Made by a program: the position numbers and the translations under genes
The notes under the pieces: model-generated
Seen by the model: only the letters and a program-made list of their open reading frames with translations
Database searches by the model: none
Told to the model about the DNA's origin: nothing
Part shown: piece by piece, positions 27,706-45,334 of the stretch
How positions within the stretch are numbered: the first letter of the stretch is position 1
Layout: each line of letters begins with the position of its first letter
NCBI GenBank assembly: GCA_030432695.1
Contig: JAUILN010000001.1
Span: 1 to 64,000 of the forward strand
From: a bacterium
GTDB taxonomy: Bacteria > Planctomycetota > UBA1135 > UBA2386
Direction of reading: 5' to 3'
DNA length: 64,000 nt

Positions 27706-28110
27706 ATGTCCGAAGAGAGCACTGTGACCCTCGACGCCGATCTCGAGGAGATCTTCACCAAGATCGATGGCTTGACCCTTGGTCAGGCGGCCCAGCTCGT
27801 GAAGGCGATGGAAGACCGCTGGGGCGTATCCGCCGCGGCGCCTGCGGCCGTCGCGATGGCTATGCCTGCTGGCGGTGGCGGCGAAGCCGCCGAAGAGAAG
27901 ACCGAGTTCGACGTCATCCTGAAGGGTGCCGGCAGCAACAAGATCGCGGTCATCAAGGTGGTTCGCGAGATCACCGGCCTCGGCCTCAAGGAAGCCAAGC
28001 AGCTCGTCGAGGAAGCGCCGAAGCCTCTCAAGGAGGGCGCGTCCAAGGACGAGGCCGAGGAGCTGAAGAAGAAGCTCACCGAGGCGGGAGCAGAGGTCGA
28101 GGTCAAGTGA
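27706..28110 (+). CDS. rplL: 50S ribosomal protein L7/L12
   Basis: 134 aa. The N-terminal dimerisation helices end in '[14 protein letters not shown]'; an Ala/Pro/Gly hinge follows ('[18 protein letters not shown]', about 43-60); the C-terminal factor-binding domain has '[22 protein letters not shown]', '[22 protein letters not shown]' and the Lys-rich helix. Acidic, as expected. 141 bp after rplJ. Confidence 0.97.
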   Translation: MSEESTVTLDADLEEIFTKIDGLTLGQAAQLVKAMEDRWGVSAAAPAAVAMAMPAGGGGEAAEEKTEFDVILKGAGSNKIAVIKVVREITGLGLKEAKQLVEEAPKPLKEGASKDEAEELKKKLTEAGAEVEVK

Positions 28111-28233
28111 TCTCGGCTCTCCGGCCGGTCGAACTCTCCTGAGATCGTGGTCGCGCTGGCGCGGCAACGTTCCGGGTCGGGCGGCCGGCGGAAGCTTCGC
28201 CAAGTGGTTCCCCCAGCTCGGGGCGGGCTCTAC

Positions 28234-28276
28234 AACGCAGCAGGGTGGTCCTCGAGAGGATCTGCCTTGCTGCGTT
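28234..28276 (+). promoter_or_regulatory. Long hairpin between rplL and rpoB
   Basis: AACGCAGCA (28234-28242) pairs with TGCTGCGTT (28268-28276), and the interior can pair further (GGTCCT/AGGATC type). No U-tract follows. In E. coli the same interval holds an attenuator and an RNase III site, so a processing or partial-termination role is possible here by analogy. Confidence 0.45.
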
Positions 28277-28511
28277 CTGTCGTTGGTGCGACCTCGACCC
28301 GCGACAACGGCAGCTCGGGATCCTGGAGTCCGCCAGCGTCCCATTTCGGGGTTTCCGGCCGAGCTGGCCCCATCGTCTTCTGGCCGCGTCTCGCTGAAAT
28401 CCTCCTCGCGCTGCAGATTGCCGTTGCATCCGAGGTTCAGCGTTCTCTACCCTACCGAGCCAGCCGCGGGAGCGGTTTTTGCAGCGGCTGGATTCCCAGG
28501 GATGCGTCCGA

Positions 28512-28551
28512 CAGTCTGCGAACCCCAGGATCAGTCTGCGAAGCCCAGGAC
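28512..28551. repeat. 20-bp tandem duplication
   Basis: CAGTCTGCGAACCCCAGGAT is followed directly by a copy with two changes. Confidence 0.85.
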
Positions 28552-28666
28552 CTGCGTGTCGATGTCCTATCGACCATCCGGTGCGCGTCCTTCCGGGGCG
28601 CCGTCGGCAGGAGTTCCGCCGACGGCGCTTCTGCGGAACCCAGGCTGGACGGCGTGTTTCGTCTTC

Positions 28667-28711
28667 CGTCGACCGAGACCGCCGTCGACCGAGACCGCCG
28701 TCGATCGAGCC
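28667..28711. repeat. 16-bp tandem repeat, about 2.8 copies
   Basis: Unit CGTCGACCGAGACCGC at 28667 and 28683, then a partial diverged copy (CGTCGATCGAG). Confidence 0.85.
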
Positions 28712-28968
28712 TGTCAGGGTGCCGACCACCAGGCTGGGGATGGCATTCGTCAGAGTCCGTCATACTCGATCGCCCGATCGTGGAGTGCGCTTCCTGTTCG
28801 CGCGCACCCGGCGGCGGCCGGTTCCCTACTCCACTCATCCCCACGCCCGTTCGTCCAGCGCGTCGGCCACTCGTCGAGACTTGATGGCCGGAGCTTTGAT
28901 GGTCCGAGGTCCGATGGTCTGGTCTTCCCTGGGCGGGTCGTCCACGGACCGGAACGATATCGCTCGGG

Positions 28969-29004
28969 ATCGCGGTGCTGGGCATCGCGGTGCTGGGCAT
29001 CGCA
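28969..29004. repeat. 15-bp tandem repeat, about 2.4 copies
   Basis: Unit ATCGCGGTGCTGGGC at 28969 and 28984 plus a partial third copy. Confidence 0.85.
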
Positions 29005-29208
29005 GCGTTCGGCGCGGGCCGCTGATCATCCCACTCCAGACGCGTCGTCGCGCGTGTCGTGCACCGGCCACCTGATGGTGGTCGGCCTTCTCTGATTTCC
29101 CACTGCGGTCGTTCGTCGCGCCCCTCTGCGACGGCGGCCGCACGCAGGCGTCCAGCCACCGCGGGTTCTTCTGCCCAAACGGATCCTTCGGATCGACAGG
29201 TGTTGAGC

Positions 29209-32925
<3,717 letters not shown>

Positions 32926-33008
32926 GGTGACCCTGGGCGGCGCATCGGCGTCGTCTTCCCGAACCCTTCCCGCAGCTCGAGTTCCCCCCACAGTCTGAGA
33001 GGATTCCG

Positions 33009-37223
<4,215 letters not shown>

Positions 37224-37563
37224 GGGCCGAGAGACTTCGATCGGCCGAGCCCGCCACGACCCACCCCGAGGGTCCGGCGGCTGAAGGCTGGCGGTCGATG
37301 GTCGATGGCCTCGGCCCGGGACGTGCCCCGTTCCGAGCGCCTCCCTGCGCGGTGTTCTCTCCGGAGTGGAGAGGGTGCCTCGCGGATGCAATCTGGGCCG
37401 GACGCCCTCTTGCTTCTGGAGACGTCCTCCATAACATATCCCGCCCTCGATCGTGGCCCGTCGCGCCGGGCCTCGTGGACCTAGGGGCTTCCTCTTCGGC
37501 CGTCCGGTCCGGCGTTCTGATCGTCGGCCGCTCGACCACCGGACCCAAGCGCCGGCCCAACGC
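37224..37563. other. Spacer between rpoC and rpsL
   Basis: 340 bp, no gene supported. A short direct repeat (GGTCGAT twice) lies near 37294-37308. No clear terminator or promoter seen. Confidence 0.6.
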
Positions 37564-37938
37564 ATGCCGACCATCAACCAGCTCGTGAACAAGGGACGGA
37601 AGAAGATCCGTTCCCGCAGCAAGTCGCCCGTCCTCGAGAGCTGCCCGCAGAAGCGTGGCGTCTGTCTTCAGGTCAAGACGATGACCCCGAAGAAGCCGAA
37701 CTCGGCGCTGCGTAAGATCGCGCGAGTGCGGCTCTCGAACGGCAAGGAAGTCACCGTCTACATCCCGGGCGAAGGCCACAACCTCCAGGAGCACTCCATC
37801 GTGCTGATCCGCGGAGGACGCGTGCGCGACCTGCCGGGTGTCCGGTACCACGTGCTGCGTGGAGTGCTCGATGCTTCCGGCGTTGATGGACGGCGCCAGT
37901 CGCGTTCGAAGTATGGTGCGAAGCGCCCGAAGAGCTGA
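37564..37938 (+). CDS. rpsL: 30S ribosomal protein S12
   Basis: 124 aa from ATG 37564 ('MPTINQLV'). Decoding-centre protein. Conserved loops '[11 protein letters not shown]' and '[13 protein letters not shown]' are present; the position equal to E. coli Lys88 is Arg, a residue in the streptomycin-associated region (effect unknown). The C-terminal basic tail 'RSKYGAKRP' is normal. Confidence 0.97.
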   Translation: MPTINQLVNKGRKKIRSRSKSPVLESCPQKRGVCLQVKTMTPKKPNSALRKIARVRLSNGKEVTVYIPGEGHNLQEHSIVLIRGGRVRDLPGVRYHVLRGVLDASGVDGRRQSRSKYGAKRPKS

Positions 37939-38248
37939 TCGGCTGATCGGTGCGTCGCTCGGCCCTCCCGTCGGAACGTTGCCGACGGTGGCGGCAGACG
38001 CCGCCCGTAGTGTTGTTGGAGGTTCGGGCTGCCCGAGTGCGCGTGCCAGAGTCGTCCAACGGGTGTGATCAGGCCCGGGACTGATCTCCAGAGATCCGCC
38101 TCCTGCGGATGTGCGTGCCGGCGGCGCGCGTCGAGCGGCCTCTGCGGCCCCCCGAGTCCCCGTCGCGCGAATCGATGTCGTTGCTTTCCGTCGCTGGGTC
38201 CCCGGTCGAGCCACCGGGGGCGAGTGCCGAGTCCCGTAGAGATCTCCG
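37939..38248. other. Spacer between rpsL and rpsG
   Basis: 310 bp with no gene seen; begins with a short GCTGATCG duplication at the rpsL stop. E. coli has an S7 regulatory site in this interval, but no matching structure is recognised. Confidence 0.55.
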
Positions 38249-38719
38249 ATGCCTCGTTCCTACAAGTCCACCGCCGTCTACCTGAAGCCCGATCCGCGCT
38301 ACGGCTCGAAGCTCTGCTCGAAGATCATCAATGCGATCATGCTCGATGGTAAGAAGAGCACGGCGCAGAAGATCTTCTACGACGCGATGAACATCGTCGT
38401 GGAGAAGGTCCAGGGCGAGCCCCTCGAGATCATCACGGCGGCGATCGACAACTCGTCGCCGCGCGTCGAGGTGCGTTCCCGCCGCGTCGGTGGCGCGACC
38501 TACCAGGTTCCTCGCGAGGTGCAGCGGAAGCGTGCTCAGAGCCTTGGCATTCGGTGGCTGATCGACGCGGCGCGCGCGAAGCGCGGCAAGCCGATGGCGC
38601 GGCGCCTCGCTGAGGAGATCTTCGACGCCTACAACGGTCAGGGTGCAGCTGTGACCAAGCGCGAGAACGTGCATAAGATGGCGGACGCGAACAGCGCGTA
38701 CAGTCACTTCTCCTGGTGA
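38249..38719 (+). CDS. rpsG: 30S ribosomal protein S7
   Basis: 156 aa, canonical. S7 nucleates assembly of the 30S head. Seen: 'DPRYGSKLCSKIINAIM', 'DGKKSTAQKIFYDAM', 'VEVRSRRVGGATYQVP' and 'RWLIDAARAKRGKPMARRLAEEI' split across 108-130. The last gene of the rpsL-rpsG pair; a strong hairpin follows. Confidence 0.97.
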   Translation: MPRSYKSTAVYLKPDPRYGSKLCSKIINAIMLDGKKSTAQKIFYDAMNIVVEKVQGEPLEIITAAIDNSSPRVEVRSRRVGGATYQVPREVQRKRAQSLGIRWLIDAARAKRGKPMARRLAEEIFDAYNGQGAAVTKRENVHKMADANSAYSHFSW

Positions 38720-38734
38720 GGCTCCTCGTGGCGA

Positions 38735-38767
38735 GGCTGGCTGTCACGTCGCGTCGTGACGCTAGCC
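38735..38767 (+). terminator. Strong hairpin after rpsG (possible transcript end)
   Basis: GGCTGGC + GTCACG pairs with CGTGAC + GCTAGCC (about 13 bp with one G-U pair and one bulge) around a 6-base loop, 15 bases after the rpsG stop. No U-tract. Confidence 0.45.
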
Positions 38768-38833
38768 GGCGCTAGGAAGCAGGGTCACGGGAGACCATTC
38801 CGCCCAGCACGCGCCCTCGCGACCAGGATCTCG

Positions 38834-38892
38834 CGGCGCGGTGGTCCTCGGCGCGCGGTGGTCCTCGGCGCGCGGTGCTCCTCGGCGCGCAG
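38834..38892. repeat. 17-bp tandem repeat, about 3.5 copies
   Basis: Unit CGGCGCGCGGTGGTCCT repeated from 38834 to 38892, the first copy 2 bases shorter and the last partial. Confidence 0.88.
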
Positions 38893-39265
38893 GCTCGCCG
38901 AATCCACCGATTCGGCTGCGTTTCGCGGCTTTGACCTGAGCACGATTGCACGCACTGGCTAGGAACGTGTCCTGTGACCAGGCCTCCTAGGCGATTCCCG
39001 TCGGATGGACTGGGGGGCGTCCGACTTCCAGTCTTGCCGCCAGAATCAGGGCGAGGGCCGTGGCTCGGGATTGTCTGGCGGTCTACGGGCTGCTTCCGAT
39101 CGTCGACGTGCGCGGTCCCAGGGAGGCCTTGGCCATGATCGATCCATCGAGGTCTCCCGCCGCAGAGTTGGTGCGTCCTCGGATCGATCCGCCGCCTGTT
39201 TCCAGGGCCAGGTAGGTCGGTGCTTGCGAGGCCCGACGGGCAGGCGAGGCCCCGTTGCGGGAGTG

Positions 39266-41371
39266 ATGGCCAGCGACCACGATTCCATGGCTATGGACGA
39301 TGCGTCGGAGACCGGTCCCCGGAGCATCCGGAATGTGTGCATCGTTGCGCACATCAATGCCGGGAAGACGACCCTCGCGGAGCGGATCCTGTTCGACGCG
39401 GGGCGTCAGCGGTCCTGCGGCGACGTGGATTCCGGTACCACGACGATGGACTCACTGAGGCAGGAGCAGGAGCGGGGGATCTCGATTGCGGCAGGCGTAT
39501 CGAGACTGCGTTGGCGTGGTCGTACGATCCAGCTGGTCGACACTCCTGGACACGTCGACTTCGCCGTAGAGGTGTTGCGTTCGCTCCGTGCCGCGGACGG
39601 GGCCGTGGTCGTCGTCGATGCCGTCCGGGGAGTCGAGTCGCAGACGGAGTCCGTATGGCGCTTGCTCGACGATGCTGAACTTCCTCGCGTCGTCTTCGTG
39701 AACAAGCTCGATCGCGCAACGGCATCCGAACAGGGCGCGCTCGAGTCGCTTCGTCGCAGTTTCCCCGAGGAGCTGTTCGTGCCGATGAGTTCGTCGTTAC
39801 GTCAGGAGGGGGAACTCACGGGCCTGATGGACGTGATTGGCGGTCGTTCGCTCCGCTTTGACGGGGCTCTGGCAGAGCGGCGCCATGACCAGTCCGAGAC
39901 TGAGGTCCAGGACGTCGAGGAGGCGCTGAAGAGTGCCTACCTCGACCTCGTCGCTGCGGTCGCGGAGGTCGATACCGAGGTGATGGCGGCGTTCTGCGAA
40001 GGCCGTGAGATCAGGCCCGGAATGTTGCTCGCGCGGATCCGGCAGGCCGTGCTCCGTCGGGAGCTGGTTCCCGTCTTGGTCGGGTCCGCACTGCTCAACC
40101 GTGGCGTCGAGCTGCTCCTCGAAGCGGTGTGTGCTCTGCTTCCGAGTCCTGTGGAGGGTCATCGTCACGGGTTGGAGCCCGATCCCGCCGGGGACTTCGT
40201 CGGGTTGGCGTTCCAGTCCGGATTCGACCCCTCGGTCCGGCTCGAGGTTGGCGAGTCGTTGGTCAGAGTGTTTCGCGGCGAACTGGTCGTCGGGCAGGAG
40301 GTCGAATGCGCAGGGGACAGCAGGCGCTTCGTGGTCGAGTCATTGTTCGACCCCCACGGTGCCGAGCGTCGCCCGGTGGAGCGGGCGGGCGTTGGCGAGA
40401 TCGTCGCTGTCCCCACGCCGTGGCTGATGCGTTCGGGTGAGACTATCCGGGCTCCTGGAACCGAACCCGAGTTCGAGCCTCTGGAAGTTCCCGAGGCGGT
40501 CCTCTCCGTGCGACTCGAGGCGCGAAGCGAATCCGGAGTCGAGCCTCTGCGCCGGGCCGCCGCCCTCCTGGCCGCCGCCGACCCGACCCTTCGGTTCCGG
40601 GTCGACGCCTCCGATGGGACTGTGCGTCTGTTCGGGATGGGAGAGCTCCACCTCGAGGTTGTCATCGAGCGGCTGCGGAGCCTCGTGTCGGGCGATCTCC
40701 GCGAGGGACGCGTGCGGGTCGAGAGTTTCGAGACGGTGTGTGGTTCAGGGGCGGGTGCTGCGGCGATCGAGCGTCGCTTTGGCGGGGTCGTGCTTCGTGC
40801 GTCGGCCAGGATTGCGGTGGAGCCAGCGTCTGGCGCCGGCAGGCCGATTCTTCGCTGGGCGGTGGCCGGGTACGGGTCGGAGGAACAGCGGGAGTTCCTG
40901 TCGCAGGGACTGCGGGAGGCGGTGGAGCGCGCCGGCGGACTCGGGGACCCACTCCGTGATCTCGCGGTGTCGCTCGACGAATTGGACTTCGACGTCGACC
41001 AGGATGGTGGATCTCTACTCGCAGTCGAGGCGATCGGCCTGGCGCTCCGCCGTGGACTCGACGTTGCCGGGCGGCAGCGGCTTGAGCCCTGGGCTGACCT
41101 TTCGGTACGCGTTCCGTTGCCCTTCTTGTCGAGCGTGGTCGCCAACCTGAATGCGCGTGGTGCCCAGGTGCGTGACGTTGTCGCGGGGCAGGAGCTGTCC
41201 GAGGCACGGGCGTGTCTTCCGCTCCGCAAGCTTCTGGGGTACGCCACCGAGCTGCGCTCGGCGACCCGTGGGAAGGGGCGATTCGAACTTGCTCCGGCGG
41301 GCCTCAGGCCGATGGCGACCGGACCGGGGTCGACTGTCGGGGAGCCCAAAAAGACTCCGGGTCCGCCTTGA
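39266..41371 (+). CDS. Divergent elongation factor G-like GTPase
   Basis: 701 aa from ATG 39266. It occupies the fusA position of the str cluster but is diverged. G1 'AHINAGKT' (28-35) has Asn where EF-G has Asp; switch I 'ERGISI' has Ser73 in place of the Mg-binding Thr; G3 'DTPGH' (92-96) and G4 'NKLD' (146-149) are intact. Domain II/III segments 'LFGMGELHLEVVIERL' and domain V 'LGYATELRSATRGKG' are clear. Domain IV lacks the usual HDVDSS tip motif and reads differently ('ELDFDVDQDGGSLL'). It could be an EF-G2-type paralog, a recycling factor or a TetM-like ribosomal protection protein; a normal fusA may lie elsewhere. I give no symbol. Confidence 0.85.
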   Translation: MASDHDSMAMDDASETGPRSIRNVCIVAHINAGKTTLAERILFDAGRQRSCGDVDSGTTTMDSLRQEQERGISIAAGVSRLRWRGRTIQLVDTPGHVDFAVEVLRSLRAADGAVVVVDAVRGVESQTESVWRLLDDAELPRVVFVNKLDRATASEQGALESLRRSFPEELFVPMSSSLRQEGELTGLMDVIGGRSLRFDGALAERRHDQSETEVQDVEEALKSAYLDLVAAVAEVDTEVMAAFCEGREIRPGMLLARIRQAVLRRELVPVLVGSALLNRGVELLLEAVCALLPSPVEGHRHGLEPDPAGDFVGLAFQSGFDPSVRLEVGESLVRVFRGELVVGQEVECAGDSRRFVVESLFDPHGAERRPVERAGVGEIVAVPTPWLMRSGETIRAPGTEPEFEPLEVPEAVLSVRLEARSESGVEPLRRAAALLAAADPTLRFRVDASDGTVRLFGMGELHLEVVIERLRSLVSGDLREGRVRVESFETVCGSGAGAAAIERRFGGVVLRASARIAVEPASGAGRPILRWAVAGYGSEEQREFLSQGLREAVERAGGLGDPLRDLAVSLDELDFDVDQDGGSLLAVEAIGLALRRGLDVAGRQRLEPWADLSVRVPLPFLSSVVANLNARGAQVRDVVAGQELSEARACLPLRKLLGYATELRSATRGKGRFELAPAGLRPMATGPGSTVGEPKKTPGPP

Positions 41372-41805
41372 CCGAGTCGGCCTCCATGAGTAGTTTCTTT
41401 CTTCCCATGTCGGCAGGGAGACTCCCTGTAGGCATAACCTGCTGTCCGTTAGCGAGTTAGACAACACGTCCTCGCTAGGGCCAGAGAGGGGTCTGCCAAG
41501 TGCAGCCTCCTCGACTCCTGCTAGTTCGGCTCGCGCCGATCTACCGCAGCGTGGGTTCCCGCCACGGGTGACCCGGAAGTCTGCTTCCGGATTGCAGAGT
41601 GCTCCATCCACTTCTCGGTCGTCGTTGGCCCGCAGATCGTCTCCGACCTGTGCGCTTCAGGCGGCCCATGTCGGCCATCGGTGTCTTCACCGGAGCCGAA
41701 CTTCACACGGACCGGTCTTGGCCCAGCTTCCTCCATTCAGGGAGTGCGGGAGAGGTCGGTCCAACATCACACGACACACCGTCCAAGCCAGCCAGGTCGC
41801 CCACG
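41372..41805. other. Spacer between the EF-G-like gene and rpsJ
   Basis: 434 bp without a supported gene. A relatively AT-rich part (41387-41475) may hold the S10-operon promoter, but no good -35/-10 pair is visible. Small perfect hairpins at 41414-41428 (CAGGGA/TCCCTG) and 41573-41590 (CCGGAAG/CTTCCGG). Confidence 0.55.
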
Positions 41806-42111
41806 ATGCAAGAGAGGATCCAGATCCGCATGGAGGCCTACGACTACGAGGCCCTCGACCAGGCGGCTCTCGACATCGTCGAGACCTCGGTTCGGACCGG
41901 CGCTCGCGTTGCGGGCCCGATCCCGTTGCCGACCCGGATCGAGCGTTACACCGTGCTCAGGTCGCCGCACGTCGACAAGAAGAGTCGCGAGCAATTCGAG
42001 ATCCGCACCCACAAGCGTCTGATCTACATCTCCGAGCCGACCTCGAAGACCGTCGACGCGCTGTCGAAGCTCAACATGCCTGCGGGTGTCGACATCCGCA
42101 TCAAGGCTTGA
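41806..42111 (+). CDS. rpsJ: 30S ribosomal protein S10
   Basis: 101 aa from ATG 41806. S10 of the 30S head, also the NusE transcription partner of NusG/NusB. Seen: '[19 protein letters not shown]', '[20 protein letters not shown]' and '[15 protein letters not shown]'. First gene of the S10 cluster. rplC, normally next, is absent. Confidence 0.96.
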   Translation: MQERIQIRMEAYDYEALDQAALDIVETSVRTGARVAGPIPLPTRIERYTVLRSPHVDKKSREQFEIRTHKRLIYISEPTSKTVDALSKLNMPAGVDIRIKA

Positions 42112-42431
42112 ACGTCCGGCGGGCGTTGAGGCCCAAATCCTGCCGGTCTCACCTGGGGCCGGCCGAGCGCGGAAAGACCCTCGCTCGGAATCCACGTCCA
42201 CTCTCACCGGTCGCGACCCGCGGCCGATGAGCATTGCTCGGGCCGGCGTTTTCGGTCGTCCCCAGAGCATTCCCTTCTCCGGTAGCGCCTCGTCCTCAGA
42301 TCACCCGCGATGCCGGGTGGGCGGGGCTGCGCTCCATACAGTGGCTCGGTCCGACCGGGTCGCACGACTCACTCCATGCCGGGGTCCCGCGAGACCGGGA
42401 TCGGCGGCCGCACCGCGACACACACGACGCC
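42112..42431. other. Spacer where rplC (L3) would be expected
   Basis: 320 bp between rpsJ and rplD. No L3-like sequence in any frame and far too short for L3 (~205 aa). No repeat stands out. Confidence 0.7.
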
Positions 42432-43100
42432 ATGGTTCAGGTCAAGGTCTACTCGAACGGCTCCGTGAGCCAGCGCGAGGTCGATCCCGCCCCATTCGGT
42501 GAGCGGGTCCTCGGCCGCACGCTCAAGGACGCGGTCGTGATGTACGAGGCGAACACCCGCCAAGGGACCGCGAAGTCGAAGTCTCGCGGTGAGGTCGCCG
42601 GTCCGAACAAGAAGCTCTGGAAGCAGAAGCACACCGGTCGAGCCCGCATGGGCTCCAAGAAGGTGGTGCACTGGCGGGGCGGTGGCACAGCCTTCGGTCC
42701 CGTGCCGCGGGACTACGAGTATCACATGCCGAAGAAGGCAAGGCGGCTCGCCTTGCGGAACGCGATCTTCTCGAAGTTCGCGGATGGCGAGGTGTGTGTC
42801 GCCGAGGGATGGCCGACGGACCGTCCGAGCACCAAGGCTGCCGTCGCGGTGCTCAAGGCTCTCGAGATCGAGGGTGGAACGCTCATCGTGACCGCCGACG
42901 CGGACACGGTCTTGCATCGTTCGCTGCGCAACGTCCCGCACGTCGATGTCCGTCCGGTGGCCGACCTGAACGCCCGCGAGGTGCTGCTTCGTCGGAACAT
43001 GGTCCTGACCCCCGACGCGCTGTCTGCGCTCGAGAGCCGCTTCTCGGGAGCCGCTGATCCTGAGGGCGGCGCCTCCGGCGTTGGAACCGCTGAGAGCTGA
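42432..43100 (+). CDS. rplD: 50S ribosomal protein L4
   Basis: 222 aa from ATG 42432. L4 lines the exit tunnel; in E. coli it also represses the S10 operon. Conserved loop 'WKQKHTGRARMGSKKVVHW' and 'GGGTAFGPVPRDYEYHMPKK' are clear, with 'RRLALRNAI' after. The C-terminus has a Gly/Ala-rich tail. 14 bp before rplW. Confidence 0.95.
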   Translation: MVQVKVYSNGSVSQREVDPAPFGERVLGRTLKDAVVMYEANTRQGTAKSKSRGEVAGPNKKLWKQKHTGRARMGSKKVVHWRGGGTAFGPVPRDYEYHMPKKARRLALRNAIFSKFADGEVCVAEGWPTDRPSTKAAVAVLKALEIEGGTLIVTADADTVLHRSLRNVPHVDVRPVADLNAREVLLRRNMVLTPDALSALESRFSGAADPEGGASGVGTAES

Positions 43101-43114
43101 GAGGAGTCTGATCC

Positions 43115-43405
43115 ATGGCGAACCCCAACCTCTACTACAGCGTCCTGCGCAAGCCGCTCGTCACCGAGAAGACGACGCGTCTACAGGAGTTCCAGAACAA
43201 GTACGCGTTCCGCGTCGCGAACGGTGCGAGCAAGAACGAGATCCGCAAGGCGGTCGAGACCCTCTTCGAGGTCGAGGTCGCCAAGGTGAACGTAATGACG
43301 GTCACCGGAAAGTATCGGCGCATCCTCGGGCGCCCGGGTCGTACCAGCGATTGGCGCAAGGCGATCGTTACCCTGAAGGAGGGGAGTTCGATCGACCTGA
43401 TCTGA
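43115..43405 (+). CDS. rplW: 50S ribosomal protein L23
   Basis: 96 aa. L23 sits at the tunnel exit and docks SRP and trigger factor. Seen: 'VLRKPLVTEKTTRLQEFQNKY', in two parts around residues 10-30, and 'NEIRKAVETLFEVEVAKVNVM'. Normal length. Confidence 0.96.
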   Translation: MANPNLYYSVLRKPLVTEKTTRLQEFQNKYAFRVANGASKNEIRKAVETLFEVEVAKVNVMTVTGKYRRILGRPGRTSDWRKAIVTLKEGSSIDLI

Positions 43406-43538
43406 CAGGATCGATCGGGTGCGGAACCGCTGAGGGCTCGCTCTTCGCGGGGCGCCACGGCGAATCCCGCCACCCATCGATTGCCTGGAGCGATCAAACC
43501 GAACTCTCCAAGACAACGGAATCCAACGGACAGACGCG

Positions 43539-44387
43539 ATGCCCATCAAGGTCTACAAGCCGACGTCGCCCGGCAGGCGGAACTCATCGGTTCTCGACTT
43601 CTCGCACATCGCGAAGAAGCGGCCGGAGAAGTCACTTGTCGTGCGCATCGCCCGCAAGGGTGGTCGCAACGCGCACGGGCGGATCACCTCCCGCTTCCGT
43701 GGCGGTGGTGCGCGCAAGCTGTATCGCCTGGTCGACTTCAAGCGCAACAAGGCAGACGTTCCCGCGAAGGTCGCCGCGATCGAATACGACCCGAACCGCA
43801 ACGCCAACATCGCGCTGCTCCACTACGCAGACGGAGAGAAGCGCTACATTCTGGCGCCGAAGGCTCTTCGCGCCGGTGATCGCGTGATCGCCGGGGAGCG
43901 GGTCGAGCCCGAGACCGGCAACGCGATGCCTCTCGCCAACATCCCGCTCGGCCTGATGGTGCACAACGTCGAGCTGCAGCCCGGTCGGGGCGGTCAGATC
44001 GCCCGTTCGGCCGGTATGAGTGCGCAGCTACTGGCTCGCGACGGCGACTACGCTACCTTGGTCATGCCGTCGGGCGAACTTCGCCGTGTGCACGTGCGCT
44101 GCATGGCCACGATCGGAGAGGTCGGCAACGCGGACTATCAGAACGTTCGCTGGGGCAAGGCCGGACGGCGCCGGCACAAGGGTCGCCGACCGCACAACCG
44201 GGGAACCTCGATGAACCCGGTTGCCCACCCCATGGGCGGCGGCGAGGGACGGACCGGTGGTGGTCGCCACCCCGTTTCACCGTGGGGCCGACCGACCAAG
44301 GGTGCCAAGACCCGGAAGCGCAAGTCGGCCTCGAACCAGTTCATTCTCCGGCGTCGCAAGCCGGGCAAGCACAGTGGAGGTAAGTGA
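43539..44387 (+). CDS. rplB: 50S ribosomal protein L2
   Basis: 282 aa, close to the peptidyl-transferase centre. Seen: '[15 protein letters not shown]', '[20 protein letters not shown]', '[18 protein letters not shown]' and the C-terminal signature '[20 protein letters not shown]', which contains the functionally important His. Confidence 0.97.
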   Translation: MPIKVYKPTSPGRRNSSVLDFSHIAKKRPEKSLVVRIARKGGRNAHGRITSRFRGGGARKLYRLVDFKRNKADVPAKVAAIEYDPNRNANIALLHYADGEKRYILAPKALRAGDRVIAGERVEPETGNAMPLANIPLGLMVHNVELQPGRGGQIARSAGMSAQLLARDGDYATLVMPSGELRRVHVRCMATIGEVGNADYQNVRWGKAGRRRHKGRRPHNRGTSMNPVAHPMGGGEGRTGGGRHPVSPWGRPTKGAKTRKRKSASNQFILRRRKPGKHSGGK

Positions 44388-44481
44388 CGGTCGATGAGCA
44401 CGTGGCCGCTTCGGCATAACGCCTCGTGCGTAGACTCATCCACCTGATCTTCCGAACCCTCACGCCTTCGCAAACGGAACC

Positions 44482-44748
44482 ATGACGCGCAGTGTCAAGA
44501 AGGGCCCGTTCGTCGACATCAAGTTGATGGACAAGGTCGAGAAGTTGATCGAATCCGGGAAGCGCTCGCCCATCAAGACCTGGGCGCGCGCGTGCACGAT
44601 CGTGCCGGAATTCGTCGGTCACACCTTCCTGGTCCATAACGGCCGCGTGCACGTCAAGGTGTACGTCACGGAGGACATGGTCGGGCACCGCCTTGGCGAG
44701 TTCGCGCCGACCCGGACCTTCCGCGGTCACACGAAGAAGGAGAAGTGA
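44482..44748 (+). CDS. rpsS: 30S ribosomal protein S19
   Basis: 88 aa. '[19 protein letters not shown]', '[20 protein letters not shown]' and '[17 protein letters not shown]' are canonical. Ends 2 bp before the rplV ATG. Confidence 0.97.
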   Translation: MTRSVKKGPFVDIKLMDKVEKLIESGKRSPIKTWARACTIVPEFVGHTFLVHNGRVHVKVYVTEDMVGHRLGEFAPTRTFRGHTKKEK

Positions 44749-44750
44749 CG

Positions 44751-45164
44751 ATGGCCGACTTCCGTGCAACGCACCGTTACGCCCGCATCGCCCCGCGAAA
44801 GGCTCAGCCGGTCATGGAGATGATCCGCGGCATGTCGGCGAGCGCCGCACTCGATACACTCGAGAACGACAACCACCGGGCTTCGGCGATGATCTACAAG
44901 GTCCTCGCCTCTGCGGTCGCCAACGCTCTGCAGGATCCCGAGGTGCGTCCAAACCGCCTCACCGTCGACCAGGCATTCGTGCAGCCCGGACCACTGCTCT
45001 TCGGGCGGATCCGGTTCCGCCCGGCCTCGATGGGCCGAGCGATGCCGATCCGGAAGCGGACTTGCCACCTCCACGTGCATGTCGTCGATCCCGATGCGGT
45101 CGGCGGCGGGGCACCTCGGGTCGGTGGTGAGGCCGAGGCCGAGACGGCAGGATCGGTCGACTGA
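44751..45164 (+). CDS. rplV: 50S ribosomal protein L22
   Basis: 137 aa. ATG at 44751 is preferred over GTG 44745 because the AAGGAG upstream is 8 bases from the ATG but only 2 from the GTG. L22 reaches into the exit tunnel. Seen: 'HRYARIAPRKAQPVMEMIRG', 'VLASAVANA' and 'GRAMPIRKRTCHLHV'. A Gly/Glu-rich tail of ~25 residues extends the C-terminus. Confidence 0.94.
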   Translation: MADFRATHRYARIAPRKAQPVMEMIRGMSASAALDTLENDNHRASAMIYKVLASAVANALQDPEVRPNRLTVDQAFVQPGPLLFGRIRFRPASMGRAMPIRKRTCHLHVHVVDPDAVGGGAPRVGGEAEAETAGSVD

Positions 45165-45334
45165 TCGGGCTGTCCGCTCGGGACGACGCGAAACTGGAAG
45201 AGACCCGGCCGTCAGCAAGTCTCGCCACTCAGCGAGACTCGGCACGGGTTGAGGCATGAAATTGGATGGCTCGCCACCGCATGGCCGGCGACCACCGCTA
45301 TCCCGGACGAAACGAGCCCGGAAAGACAGAGATC

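Larger units (their letters stand above)
28111..29208. other. 1.1-kb spacer between rplL and rpoB
   Basis: The longest gene-free stretch in the window. Open frames across it are low complexity and Arg/Ser/Pro-rich, with no family match by eye. It contains a long hairpin (28234-28276) and three tandem duplications (28512-28551, 28667-28711, 28969-29004). Confidence 0.7.
38720..39265. other. Spacer between rpsG and the EF-G-like gene
   Basis: 546 bp, no supported gene. Holds a post-rpsG hairpin (38735-38767) and a 17-bp tandem repeat (38834-38892). Confidence 0.65.

Noticed and set aside
28147-28884. 245-aa and overlapping 270-aa frames in the rplL-rpoB spacer
   Set aside because: Low complexity, driven by tandem repeats, with no start signal or family; better explained as spacer.
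42112-42431. Possible decayed rplC between rpsJ and rplD
   Set aside because: No L3 motif in any of six frames by eye; only ordinary spacer sequence.
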